NCBI GenBank assembly: GCA_050012295.1
Contig: JBEKHL010000001.1
Coordinates: 62,001-126,000 of the forward strand
Direction of reading: 5' to 3'
Length of the DNA stretch: 64,000 nt
Source: UBA6186 sp050012295
GTDB lineage: Bacteria > Pseudomonadota > Gammaproteobacteria > UBA6186 > Azoamicaceae
The notes below the pieces were generated by a model, which saw nothing but the letters and a program-made list of their open reading frames with translations, did not search any database and had not been told where the DNA came from. This document shows, in pieces, positions 46,212 to 55,748 of the stretch. Within the stretch, counting starts at the first letter, position 1, and each line of letters begins with the position of its first letter. A program made the position numbers and the translations under genes.

Positions 46212-47420
46212 ATGAAAAAACTATTATATTTAGTAGCAGAAGATAGCTATTTTTATTCTCATCGTTTGGAGTTAGCATCTTTTATAAAACAACAAGGCTA
46301 TGAAGTTGCGGTTGCAACAAAATGTTCTAAAAATAACTTACAATATAAAGAAGCAATTACTAACCAGAATTTAAAATTATTCGAATTAAAATGTTTTTGT
46401 CGTACTAGCTACATAAACCCATTTAAAGAATTTTTGGCTCTTAAAGAATTATATTATATTTACAAAACATTTAAGCCTGACATAGTACATCACGTAGCAC
46501 TAAAGCCAATTATCTATGGCACTATAATTGCTCAAATAGTCAAAGTGAAACGCATAATTAATGCATTAGCTGGGTTAGGTTTTGTATTTACTGAAGCTAA
46601 CTATAATACTTGGTTTAAAAATATAAAATTAAAAATAAAACAAAAATTTTTACAAATTATAATTAGTAAATTATTAAAAATTATTTTTAATAATAACAAT
46701 AATAATAAAATTTTATTATTACAAAACCAAGATGATTTAGCTAAATTAAAACAATTTTTAGATATTACGAAACTAAATCTCGTTACAGCAATAATACCTG
46801 GTTCCGGCATTGTGGAAGATCGATATTTTACTGTACAACCATTAAACTTTACTAATGATACTCGTAATATAAAAATCGTTTTAGTAGCGAGATTGCTTTG
46901 GACTAAAGGTATAGCCGAATTTGTTAATGCAGCTAAATATATAAAAAATTATATTAAACAAAATAATTTGTTAATTAATCCAGAATTTATTTTATATGGA
47001 GATATTGATCCTAAAAATCCAGCATCTGTAGATTATGCCACTATTAATCAATGGCAAAACCAAGGATTAATTATTTGGAAAAATTTTTGCCACAACATAA
47101 TAGAAGCTTATGCTAGTTGCCATATCGCAGTATTACCTTCTTATCGAGAAGGGTTACCAAAAAGTTTATTAGAAGCAGCTCTTTGTGCTAGAGCAATCGT
47201 TACTACCGATGTACCAGGGTGCCGAGAAATTGTTGAACATGGTGTAAATGGTTATTTAGTACCTAAACAAGATAGTGAGGCCTTAGCCAAAGCATTATTA
47301 GCCCTTATACAAGATCAAAACTTAATCGCTAACATGGGTATTTTAGGCAGAGAAAAAGTTTATAATAAATTTTCTGCAAAAACTATTTTTCCGCAGATGT
47401 TAGATTTGTATGCCAATTAA
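46212..47420 (+). CDS. Glycosyltransferase, GT4 type
   Basis: A 402-residue GT-B enzyme. The C-terminal half holds VARLLWTKGIAEFVNAAKYI and the E-x7-E nucleotide-sugar site in PSYREGLPKSLLEAALCARA, followed by TDVPGCREIVEHGVNGYLVP. The N-terminus KKLLYLVAEDSYFYSHRLELA resembles enzymes of capsule, O-antigen or pilin-glycan synthesis. A poly-Asn tract (NNNNNN at about 160) is inserted at the domain junction. It stands between prepilin genes and the giant gene, so pilin glycosylation is possible but unproven. Its 3' end overlaps the giant gene by 38 nt. Confidence 0.85.
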   Translation: MKKLLYLVAEDSYFYSHRLELASFIKQQGYEVAVATKCSKNNLQYKEAITNQNLKLFELKCFCRTSYINPFKEFLALKELYYIYKTFKPDIVHHVALKPIIYGTIIAQIVKVKRIINALAGLGFVFTEANYNTWFKNIKLKIKQKFLQIIISKLLKIIFNNNNNNKILLLQNQDDLAKLKQFLDITKLNLVTAIIPGSGIVEDRYFTVQPLNFTNDTRNIKIVLVARLLWTKGIAEFVNAAKYIKNYIKQNNLLINPEFILYGDIDPKNPASVDYATINQWQNQGLIIWKNFCHNIIEAYASCHIAVLPSYREGLPKSLLEAALCARAIVTTDVPGCREIVEHGVNGYLVPKQDSEALAKALLALIQDQNLIANMGILGREKVYNKFSAKTIFPQMLDLYAN

Positions 47421-50400
47421 AAATAGATTGTATAGCATGCGGATAATCGTTACATAGCTTTATTTGATTTTGTATAAAAGCGTTATAATCTGACGTTGGC
47501 GGTGGGGCATTTATAATTTCTGTAACTTCGGCTATTATTGTTTTTAATTGATTTGCAGCAGCCATGGCAGTATCTAATGATTTTTTAGCAACTTGCAGTT
47601 CATTAATAAATTGTTCTTTTAATGATTTACTAAATTCTTCTTGCGATATCTGTTCTGCATTCTCAATTAAATGATTTATTGCTTCTATACCATAATAATC
47701 TAAAATAAATTTATTATCTGGCATGCCTTGCGGAAAAAATCTTGCTGTTTTTAATTTAAAATTTAAAGATTTTCTTTTCGGATCGCTAGATAATAAATCA
47801 TAAAATGTTTTAGCGTTTTGTTTTAATTGTATTTGTTCTAATAATTTTCTAGAAACTTCTATAATATCAGCAGGATTTTTTTGCAACATTTTCCGCAATT
47901 CGCTACATAATTCCCGATCTGGATGATTAGGAATAGCATTTGCTCCAATATCTATTAACTCTTTATATAGTTTGTTTATTGGAGCACGTAAACAACTAAA
48001 TTGCTCCTGTACTTCTCGTTTCAAATCATCATTAATACATTCTTTGATCGTAAATTCTAATATAGCGGTTAGGTTTTCTTGCTGCGACTCCAAATTTTTT
48101 ATATGTCCATCTACCAAACGCCGTTCCGATATTGGTAACGATTTCAAAAGTCGTAATAATTCGACATCATTCTTGTATTTATCTCGTAAATATTCAGCAA
48201 TTTGCTTATTGCCATTTTTTTCGGCAATCAAAATTAACTCCGGTATCTTAGGTCTTAATTCTGCAAGTTCTTTAAATGTAAGACTATCAAAAAATCTTTT
48301 AAATAATTTATTTTTTTGATGTGCTATTAAAGCAGTTATTTTTGGTTTATCTACCTCTTCATTAAAAAATTTATATACAACTTCATTAGTTAATCTTGAT
48401 TCTGTAAATTCTGCATCTTTATACCATAAATCTAATCTTACATCCATTAATTCTTCTTGAAATTTCTCAATGTTCGAGATGGTTAACAATTCATTAATAA
48501 TATTCGTATCATTAAATTCAGGTTTACTGGCAACAAATCTAATTGCATTTATAGTTAATTCTTCTCCGGCTGTTAAATTTAAATGGTTCTTAAATTTTTC
48601 AAATAAAGCGGCATTAGATATTGGAAGCGACGCCAAAAGAATAATTTTTGCTAATCTTCTTGCTCGTTCGTTCTTCTGATCTTTAGGAGAACCAATTATA
48701 TTAGCTAACAATCTCGATAAATCTATTAATTTTTTTTCTATAAGAATATTATCCCCTGCAAATTGAGACATAATCATACTAGCAAAATTATTTGGCGAAC
48801 CAACGTAACACAAGCGCGTAACAAATTTTAATTTTTCTGGTATCAATTTATTTGATTGGCTAGTTATTAATTCTTTTTTAATAACGTTCCATACTGATTT
48901 ATTTTGGCCTTTTAATAATATTTCTATTGGAGCAGGTGATTCTAAAGGCCTATCAAACAATAATTTAAAATCAAAAATTTCTTGTTTCTCCATAAAAAAA
49001 GATAATAATTTAGGATGGTCGTAAAAAGACATTTCAAACATCGACAACCCAACCTCTGGAAAAATTTTATCAAACAAAGTATCTTTAACTAATTTTTTAA
49101 AATCTGGCTCTTCTCGCTTAAGAGCTAAATAATGTTTTCGCAATTCTTCGAAGGCTTCTATGTTTTTAGTAACTACAGCTTTATTTACGACTAATATCAA
49201 TAAATTTAAATATTGCTCATCTTTTAATATTTTATTATTATGCAATAAATATTTTACTTTTTCTAAATTACGTTGTTCTATAGATTTAAACAAAGAATCT
49301 TGTAATTCTTCTAATGAATCTAATAATAGTGTCGTTTCTGAAACCTTTAACAGAGCATCGTCTTTTATAACGTATTGTAATTCAGGCGAAGTAAAAATAT
49401 CCATTACTGCTGTCTTAATCTTTAATATTTCTTCACTAACTTTCTCCATGGTAAGCGATTCATAACCTAGCTTTTGCAATAAGATCTGGTCTCTAAATTC
49501 TTCCCATTTTTGCTTTATTTGTAAAAATTGCTGTCTCTTACTTTCCCCTAACTGATTTGACTCTACTAATATTGCAAACATTCTGTCTAATTGTAATCCT
49601 TGACCTTCACCAGCATATTCCTGTATATCACATACTTTGTCCTTTCCTGGATCTTTAATTAAAGTTGCTAAATCTTGATTATTAAGTTTTCCATAACGGT
49701 AAATCAATTGATTTAAATAAGCATCTTGATTTGCAGATCCTGAAATTGTAGCCATTAAAGAATAAATATCATAAGATGCATCGCAACCCATAGTAAACTT
49801 ATTTGAATTAACATTAACTACCTTCTGAATTTCTTGTAAAATTACTTTTACCTCTTCTTCTATTGTCCACTTAATTGGACGATATTCACCAAAAGAACCT
49901 GCCTTAGTTTGAAATTTATAGGCAGCCGTTGAAAAATGAGGAGTACCAAGAGTATTTGAAAGGTTTGCTTTACTTATAAATCCTCTTTTTTTATCATTTC
50001 TTTGTAATTCTTCAAAGGTTTTTAACGTGCTAGCGTTCCCTGCATGCATAATAGTTCTAACTAATTTTCCCACATCCTCAACAGAAGAAATTGATGTATC
50101 CTTGTAACTACTTAGTACATCATACAATCTTCTTTTTATATAATACTCTTTTAAAGTCACATCGGTTCTATTTTCTGGTTCTGGTAACTTCACAAAACCA
50201 CTTACTAAAGATTGCCAAGAAACATTTTTTAATCCTTCACGTATTGTTGTTAAAGAACTTGGGCTAATAAACATAGCTGTACCATGTTTTATAGGATTTA
50301 ATGCTTGCCCTGCAACTTCTTTTTTATCTTTTTTATAGGTACCAAAATCTATAAGCTCTAACTTACCGTCACGATTTACCGCTAAATTAGCCCCTTTAAA

Positions 50401-53400
50401 ATCATTATGGGTACCATTCTCATGAAAAATTTTAAGCACATCACTAACTTCTACTGCTCTATTTAACAAAAATTCACAATATTCTTTAAGATTTTGCTCT
50501 TTTATTTGAACTGAGTGTGGTTTTAGTTGAATTTGCTCTTTTGTATGTTCTTCAGGTACCGTTATACCATCTTGATTAGTATCATCATCTACTGGTACTG
50601 ATAACGATTCATCTTCTACTATTAATTCTTCTTCTGGTTCTTTATCTTCTAATTTTTGCTCTTCTAATTGTACAAATTGTCCCCATTTTTTTATTGATTC
50701 ATTTCTTAAATCCTCAGAGCCAGATAACTCCATTAACATATAATGGGCTATTCCTGCCATATGAGTTATTGACTTTGGTTGTATTACGCTAGAAGTAGCA
50801 ACACCTCTTGGACTTCTTGCGCTTAATAAAGGATCTCTAGGAGTATCTCCTGAGCTTCTCGCGCTAGATAAAGAACCTCTAGAAGTATTTCTTGAACTTC
50901 TAGGAGTACCTCTTACACTTAAAAGTCCTTCTCTAGGGGATTTTATTTCTTCACCTTTTTTTGGAACTGTTAGCTTATTTTCTACTTTTTCTTCTTCAGT
51001 TGTTAATAATTTTTTCTTTCTTTTTGTGATCTTTCTCAAAAAAGATGCTATTTTAGCAGATGCTATTAACTGTTTAGTATCTTTTAACGCCATTTCTTCT
51101 CTAATTAAATCATTTTTTTCTTCATCCCAACCTTCTTTAGCTCGTGTCCATTCAGATTTTATATCTGCTTGCGTAGAACCTTCACGCACTATTTTAAGTG
51201 CTTTTTGTTCTCCAGATGGGAAAAACACTGCTTTTACATCACCGAAATGCCCAATTCCAAGAGTCAGCAACGCTGTAACCATATTTTTAGTTTTTGGCAA
51301 CGGATCCTCTGGTTTATATAATCTATTCCCACCATAGTGGTTAACAATATGTATTTTCCCATCATCATCTTTTATTATTAAAAATTTACTTCTATGCTTA
51401 TATCTTTTACCACCCACATCTCGTTCAAAGACTAACTTGCGAACTTCATTTTTCGACATATTTGAAACATCGGTTTGTAATAATTTTTCCTTTGGGGTCA
51501 ACGTAGTTTTATGATAACCAGGAATCACTTCACTCTTTCTTATGGCGCCCAATAAGTCTTCGGTATGGTCTTCATAGCCAGCAATACCACTTTTTCGCCA
51601 TTGTTGTAAGGTGCTAGATTTAAATTCTTGTATAATTTCATAATTCTTAGCTAAACCACCAAGACGTTTTTGTTTTTCATATTTATCTAAAAAAACATCT
51701 GCTAAAGATTTTTTCTTATGTGCTGGTTTTGCTTTATAACTAGGATCGTTTAATTCTCCTACAGTTTTACTTAAATCGGAATCATATAATGCAGCACATA
51801 TCTGTTTAAGTTTTTCTTTTTTGTCTTCGTATTTCTCTCCTGGCGTTTCTTTTTTTAATCCTTTAATAATTAACGTAATCAGATCTTCAAGATTAGCCTC
51901 TTTTTTACCAAATAAATCTTTCATTGCTTGAGCATCTTGCCATGCTAATTTAGAATTTCCCGGCAAATCAGAAGAAACTATCATTCTCAGTATTTTTTCA
52001 AAATTATATTCTGTAGCAATCTCAAGCTTATTTTTACCGGCGCCTATTCCTTTTAGGTTTACTTTAATGTCTGAACCTAAATGATTTAGTATTTTTAACA
52101 AATTGTCTCTTTCTTTTTCAACTTTTGATTCACATTCTTCAAGAAAATTATTAATAACATCCTCAGATTCTTCGCTATTAAAATCTTTAGGTAAACGTGG
52201 TATTGCTATTCCTAAATTTAAATTCTCGCTTATCGGAACAATACTACTTAATAAATCTTGATAATATCTTATTTTGTTTTCCTTCCAATCATCATATGCT
52301 ATTTTGCATTGACTGCCCGGATACTTAAGAGAACCATCTTTTTTCTTTTCTGTTTTTTCTATATTACCAATTTGCTCAACAATATTAGCTACATATGTTT
52401 GATTTTCTTCTTTGCCTATTTTAAACACTTCAGATATATCCAATATTTGTTGAAGCACTTTTTCATCAACATCATCAGAATTTATTTCTTCTTCAGAAGT
52501 TTCCGAGGCTAAAGTAAAAGCAATACTGCTTAAATTATCTAAGATGGTCCCAATAGCTTGCCCATCTTTATTTTTAAAATGTGTAAAATCACAGGCTGGC
52601 AAATTTAATTCTTTCAATTCTAAATGTAACGATTCTTCTCTTATTAATTTTTCTTGTTGTAGCGACAATAAATGCAAGTCTTCTTTTGTTTCTATGATTT
52701 TTTTATCGACATCATCAATTTTTTCTAATTGTACTTTTCTTAAATTTTTTATAACCTTAGATTCTTCTTCTGGTAGAATTAAAGTTAACCTTGCCCCTAT
52801 ATTCCCTATATCTTTAATGGTATCGCTTAATATATCTAACTTTTCCTCATAATCTCCTTCTAGTTTAAGTTCTTCCAACGTTTCTTCCTGAAGTTTTTTT
52901 ATAACGGTTAATGCTAACAACTTTATAGCAAACTGATGATTTTGATCTATTATTGGTATTGAATTATTATTTTCTATACCTTGCAACAACTCAACTAACT
53001 TTACTGTGTTTACGAGATTTAAAGATTCTTCTAAGTCTTGTTTATAATTTTTAGAGTTACAATTGGCATCTACGTAATTTAAAAACCATGCACTAAGTTT
53101 ATCTTCCTTTATATCGGAAAAAGTTAATTTAACGTATAGATCTTCTTGTATAAAAGTTCTAGTTTCTTTAGCTATCACCGGAACTTCTTGTGATGGGCTT
53201 TCTTCTTGTTGAATACCACCAAGCTCTCTTGGTGACAGATCATCTGTAAGCAATTGTTTTCTAAGCTCTTTTACCTGGCCCAGTTGTTTTGAATTTGCCA
53301 TTAAATTTTCTTGTAACAAAACTACCGCCTGCTGAACATCTTCTAATTTATTTTGTTCTTCTAAAAAATATTCGGATAAATTAGAGATTTCTTCTTGTTT

Positions 53401-55617
53401 TTCCTTTATCTTCGACTCTAATGCCTTATCAGTAGGAATTGTTTCTTTTAATTCTTCTGCAATTTTTTGCAATCGTGTATTTGACTGTTCATTTTGTCGT
53501 GCAAGTTGTATTTGTTTTAGATACGTACCTTTTACCTCTTCAACAAAAGATGTTAATCCCGTTAACTTTAACGTTTCTAACGTTTGCGTAATATGTGACG
53601 AAACAATTGCGTTATCACTAACACCATCAAACGCAACCACCTTTTTTCCTAACAAAGACCCTGTACTATTAACACCATATAAACTGTTACTAAATTCCTC
53701 TGCCTGGCCAGCAAAAATTTTAATTTCATTTTCCACTGCTGCTAAAGGTACTGATTTTTCTATTGGCGGTACTTTTTTTGTTTCTCGTTCTTCTGATGCT
53801 TGTGTTACAACTATTGGCAAAACCAACTCTAAAGGTATACTCAAACGTTTCCCTGTTGCTTGTAAGGTTTCAAGAATATCCTCTTTAACATATTTAAATT
53901 CTTTTGTTTGTTGTTCTATTTGTTCTTGCAATCTTTGTTTATTATTTGTTTGTTCTGTTAACTCTCTATCAACCTTTGCAACTTTTGTGCGCAAACTTTC
54001 TTCTTGTTTAGTTAAATTTTCAATTGTTAATTTATATCCGTCATTATTTTGATTAACAATTTCTCTTTTCAATTCAACAAGCCTTTGGGCCTCAATTTGT
54101 AATATTGCGAGAGTATTTTTAGTAGATTGTAAGCTTCTACCTTCACTTTTAGTTCTTTTAAATCCTTCTGTTTTCTCAACCAATGTATTTAAAAACTGTA
54201 TTAAATCATCGAATTCTTGCTCCAATTTAAATTTTTCTTGCTCTAATGACACTATAGATCCAACGAATGCTTGTTTTTTTATCCGTGCCAACAAAAAATC
54301 ACTAGGATCTGATATTATTTTATGCAAATTACTTCGCGTATAAATGTCACGCAGAGTATCTATTTCACCCAAATTACTTGCAAATTCTTGCATCGTCTTT
54401 AGTAATTGTTCTGCTTTTTCTCGTGTTGTTTTAAATAAATCTGTAGTGACCTCTGCTGGTATTTGCGCACTTCTAGCGTGACTTTGTTGCTCTTGTATTC
54501 GACGTTCTTGTTCTTTACGTAATGCTTTTGGTATTTTACCAACAACATTTTTCTTTAAGGCATTTTCATCATTACTTAATTTTAAATTTTCTAGAAATTT
54601 TTTCGACAACTCTTCCAATTCATCTGGTTGCGCTTGCTCCAAAAACGCTGATATAATTATATCAGTTTCTCTTTTTTCATCTTCACTCCACGTTCCATCT
54701 TCGATCATTTTAGCAGCACATAATATTTTCTCGCTTTCAGTTAAATCAGCAATATTTTTGTTTAAGATCCCAACGCTTCTAAGATGCCAATCAGTAATAA
54801 ATTTTTCATACTCCTTCCAACATAACGTAATATGGCTCAAAAGCAAAATAATCGCATCTTCTCGTTTTAACTCATTGTCTAGCTTAATAAACCACCACTT
54901 TTCTCCAGATCTAGTGCCAGCAAATAACCAATTGGCTCCCTCACCTACTTTATGTCCATAATAATCATCTTTATCGTCGTTTTTTTCTAGCTTAAAAGTA
55001 AAAGGATGCTTGTTATTATATTTAACATATTCAATTATATAATCTCTCAATAGAGATCTATATTGCTCTAATTGTAATTCTATCTGTGAGTAATCTGTAT
55101 AGCCTGTACGGCCTTTCAATTGATTTTTAACATCCCAAAATTTATTCCAAAAATCTTCCCATGTTTGTTTGTATTTTTCTGCTAGTTTTTCTTCTACTAG
55201 TTCAGGAATAGTTTGTGCATAGCGATTCAATTCATGCAAACTATTCGTTAACGATTCTGGGAGGGACTTACGGCTGTCGTCAACCAACTGTTTTCTTTTA
55301 TTTTTTCTTATTTCTTTTTGTTGATGATGTTCTTTTTTTGAATCTTCATCATGAATTGATTTAACTTCTTTACGTGGGGATTTATGTTGTCTACTTTCTG
55401 CTTTTTCTGGGGCTGCCTTAAATCTAAAGACTTTTTCTTCCAGGAACTCATCATCTTCATCTATCTCGCTATCTTCAGCAGGATTAGTTATTTTTTTTTG
55501 TTTTTTGCTGATTGGTATATCTTCTTGAGTTTTTGTTGGCCACTTTTTAAAGTTTTTTTCTATTTCTCTTTTTCTTTTTTTGCCAGGTAGATCTGTATCG
55601 CCATTATCACCACTCAT
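47383..55617 (-). CDS. Giant kinase-like protein (2744 residues), candidate effector
   Basis: One uninterrupted frame of 8.2 kb with a GAGGA ribosome site 7 nt before the ATG. Regions in order: basic/acidic N-terminus with PGKKRKREIEKNFKK and SKKQKK (1-125); helical and coiled-coil stretches (about 380-800, strongest near 520-585 and 705-790); helical region to 1430; protein-kinase-like domain (about 1450-1830); helical C-terminus with ankyrin-like segments such as RNLEKVKYLLHNN (about 1900-2744). Kinase landmarks: glycine loop GIGHFG (1454-1459), AxK lysine K1475, candidate helix-C E1489, HNDFKGAN (H1737, D1739, K1741, N1744), DFG (D1757) and GTAMFISP. An insertion of over 200 residues with SR-rich repeats and an acidic stretch separates the two lobes. 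No signal peptide. Catalytic residues look complete, so activity is plausible. Family unknown to me. Confidence 0.85.
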   Translation of the reverse strand: MSGDNGDTDLPGKKRKREIEKNFKKWPTKTQEDIPISKKQKKITNPAEDSEIDEDDEFLEEKVFRFKAAPEKAESRQHKSPRKEVKSIHDEDSKKEHHQQKEIRKNKRKQLVDDSRKSLPESLTNSLHELNRYAQTIPELVEEKLAEKYKQTWEDFWNKFWDVKNQLKGRTGYTDYSQIELQLEQYRSLLRDYIIEYVKYNNKHPFTFKLEKNDDKDDYYGHKVGEGANWLFAGTRSGEKWWFIKLDNELKREDAIILLLSHITLCWKEYEKFITDWHLRSVGILNKNIADLTESEKILCAAKMIEDGTWSEDEKRETDIIISAFLEQAQPDELEELSKKFLENLKLSNDENALKKNVVGKIPKALRKEQERRIQEQQSHARSAQIPAEVTTDLFKTTREKAEQLLKTMQEFASNLGEIDTLRDIYTRSNLHKIISDPSDFLLARIKKQAFVGSIVSLEQEKFKLEQEFDDLIQFLNTLVEKTEGFKRTKSEGRSLQSTKNTLAILQIEAQRLVELKREIVNQNNDGYKLTIENLTKQEESLRTKVAKVDRELTEQTNNKQRLQEQIEQQTKEFKYVKEDILETLQATGKRLSIPLELVLPIVVTQASEERETKKVPPIEKSVPLAAVENEIKIFAGQAEEFSNSLYGVNSTGSLLGKKVVAFDGVSDNAIVSSHITQTLETLKLTGLTSFVEEVKGTYLKQIQLARQNEQSNTRLQKIAEELKETIPTDKALESKIKEKQEEISNLSEYFLEEQNKLEDVQQAVVLLQENLMANSKQLGQVKELRKQLLTDDLSPRELGGIQQEESPSQEVPVIAKETRTFIQEDLYVKLTFSDIKEDKLSAWFLNYVDANCNSKNYKQDLEESLNLVNTVKLVELLQGIENNNSIPIIDQNHQFAIKLLALTVIKKLQEETLEELKLEGDYEEKLDILSDTIKDIGNIGARLTLILPEEESKVIKNLRKVQLEKIDDVDKKIIETKEDLHLLSLQQEKLIREESLHLELKELNLPACDFTHFKNKDGQAIGTILDNLSSIAFTLASETSEEEINSDDVDEKVLQQILDISEVFKIGKEENQTYVANIVEQIGNIEKTEKKKDGSLKYPGSQCKIAYDDWKENKIRYYQDLLSSIVPISENLNLGIAIPRLPKDFNSEESEDVINNFLEECESKVEKERDNLLKILNHLGSDIKVNLKGIGAGKNKLEIATEYNFEKILRMIVSSDLPGNSKLAWQDAQAMKDLFGKKEANLEDLITLIIKGLKKETPGEKYEDKKEKLKQICAALYDSDLSKTVGELNDPSYKAKPAHKKKSLADVFLDKYEKQKRLGGLAKNYEIIQEFKSSTLQQWRKSGIAGYEDHTEDLLGAIRKSEVIPGYHKTTLTPKEKLLQTDVSNMSKNEVRKLVFERDVGGKRYKHRSKFLIIKDDDGKIHIVNHYGGNRLYKPEDPLPKTKNMVTALLTLGIGHFGDVKAVFFPSGEQKALKIVREGSTQADIKSEWTRAKEGWDEEKNDLIREEMALKDTKQLIASAKIASFLRKITKRKKKLLTTEEEKVENKLTVPKKGEEIKSPREGLLSVRGTPRSSRNTSRGSLSSARSSGDTPRDPLLSARSPRGVATSSVIQPKSITHMAGIAHYMLMELSGSEDLRNESIKKWGQFVQLEEQKLEDKEPEEELIVEDESLSVPVDDDTNQDGITVPEEHTKEQIQLKPHSVQIKEQNLKEYCEFLLNRAVEVSDVLKIFHENGTHNDFKGANLAVNRDGKLELIDFGTYKKDKKEVAGQALNPIKHGTAMFISPSSLTTIREGLKNVSWQSLVSGFVKLPEPENRTDVTLKEYYIKRRLYDVLSSYKDTSISSVEDVGKLVRTIMHAGNASTLKTFEELQRNDKKRGFISKANLSNTLGTPHFSTAAYKFQTKAGSFGEYRPIKWTIEEEVKVILQEIQKVVNVNSNKFTMGCDASYDIYSLMATISGSANQDAYLNQLIYRYGKLNNQDLATLIKDPGKDKVCDIQEYAGEGQGLQLDRMFAILVESNQLGESKRQQFLQIKQKWEEFRDQILLQKLGYESLTMEKVSEEILKIKTAVMDIFTSPELQYVIKDDALLKVSETTLLLDSLEELQDSLFKSIEQRNLEKVKYLLHNNKILKDEQYLNLLILVVNKAVVTKNIEAFEELRKHYLALKREEPDFKKLVKDTLFDKIFPEVGLSMFEMSFYDHPKLLSFFMEKQEIFDFKLLFDRPLESPAPIEILLKGQNKSVWNVIKKELITSQSNKLIPEKLKFVTRLCYVGSPNNFASMIMSQFAGDNILIEKKLIDLSRLLANIIGSPKDQKNERARRLAKIILLASLPISNAALFEKFKNHLNLTAGEELTINAIRFVASKPEFNDTNIINELLTISNIEKFQEELMDVRLDLWYKDAEFTESRLTNEVVYKFFNEEVDKPKITALIAHQKNKLFKRFFDSLTFKELAELRPKIPELILIAEKNGNKQIAEYLRDKYKNDVELLRLLKSLPISERRLVDGHIKNLESQQENLTAILEFTIKECINDDLKREVQEQFSCLRAPINKLYKELIDIGANAIPNHPDRELCSELRKMLQKNPADIIEVSRKLLEQIQLKQNAKTFYDLLSSDPKRKSLNFKLKTARFFPQGMPDNKFILDYYGIEAINHLIENAEQISQEEFSKSLKEQFINELQVAKKSLDTAMAAANQLKTIIAEVTEIINAPPPTSDYNAFIQNQIKLCNDYPHAIQSIFNWHTNLTSAEK
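50789..50930 (-). repeat. In-frame Ser/Arg tandem repeats in the giant gene
   Basis: Three related units start at 50789, 50837 and 50879 (steps of 48 and 42 nt, both multiples of three), encoding variants of LLSARSPRG and TPR...SSAR between kinase-lobe residues at about 1560-1612. Units differ by several substitutions, so the expansion is not recent. Confidence 0.6.
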
Positions 55618-55630
55618 ATCCTAATCCTCA

Positions 55631-55651
55631 CAATTACAACATGTGTAATTG
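55631..55651. repeat. Perfect 8-bp inverted repeat upstream of the giant gene
   Basis: Arms CAATTACA (55631-55638) and TGTAATTG (55644-55651) around ACATG, 13 nt before the giant gene's ATG. It overlaps the ribosome-site region and could be a regulator operator or a 5'-UTR hairpin near the start. Confidence 0.45.
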
Positions 55652-55728
55652 CTATAATCTTTAAAATTTATTTACTTACTAGAATAATGACTCTTGATAA
55701 TAGTAAAAGGTTCAGTTGTTGGGATGGC

Positions 55729-55748
55729 AATACAATAAATATTGTATT
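55729..55748. repeat. Perfect 9-bp inverted repeat at the galU stop
   Basis: Arms AATACAATA (55729-55737) and TATTGTATT (55740-55748) with a 2-nt spacer, touching the galU stop codon. All A/T except one pair per arm and no U-run after it, so at best a weak 3'-end structure; it may also be an operator in the 130-nt gap before the giant gene. Confidence 0.35.

Noticed and set aside
46688..46710. AAT-type simple repeat
   Set aside because: It encodes a poly-Asn tract within the glycosyltransferase and is ordinary low-complexity coding sequence.
48000..55600. Several open frames on the plus strand opposite the giant gene
   Set aside because: Their peptides are Ser/Phe/Leu-rich reverse-strand shadows of a Lys/Glu-rich gene with no ribosome sites.
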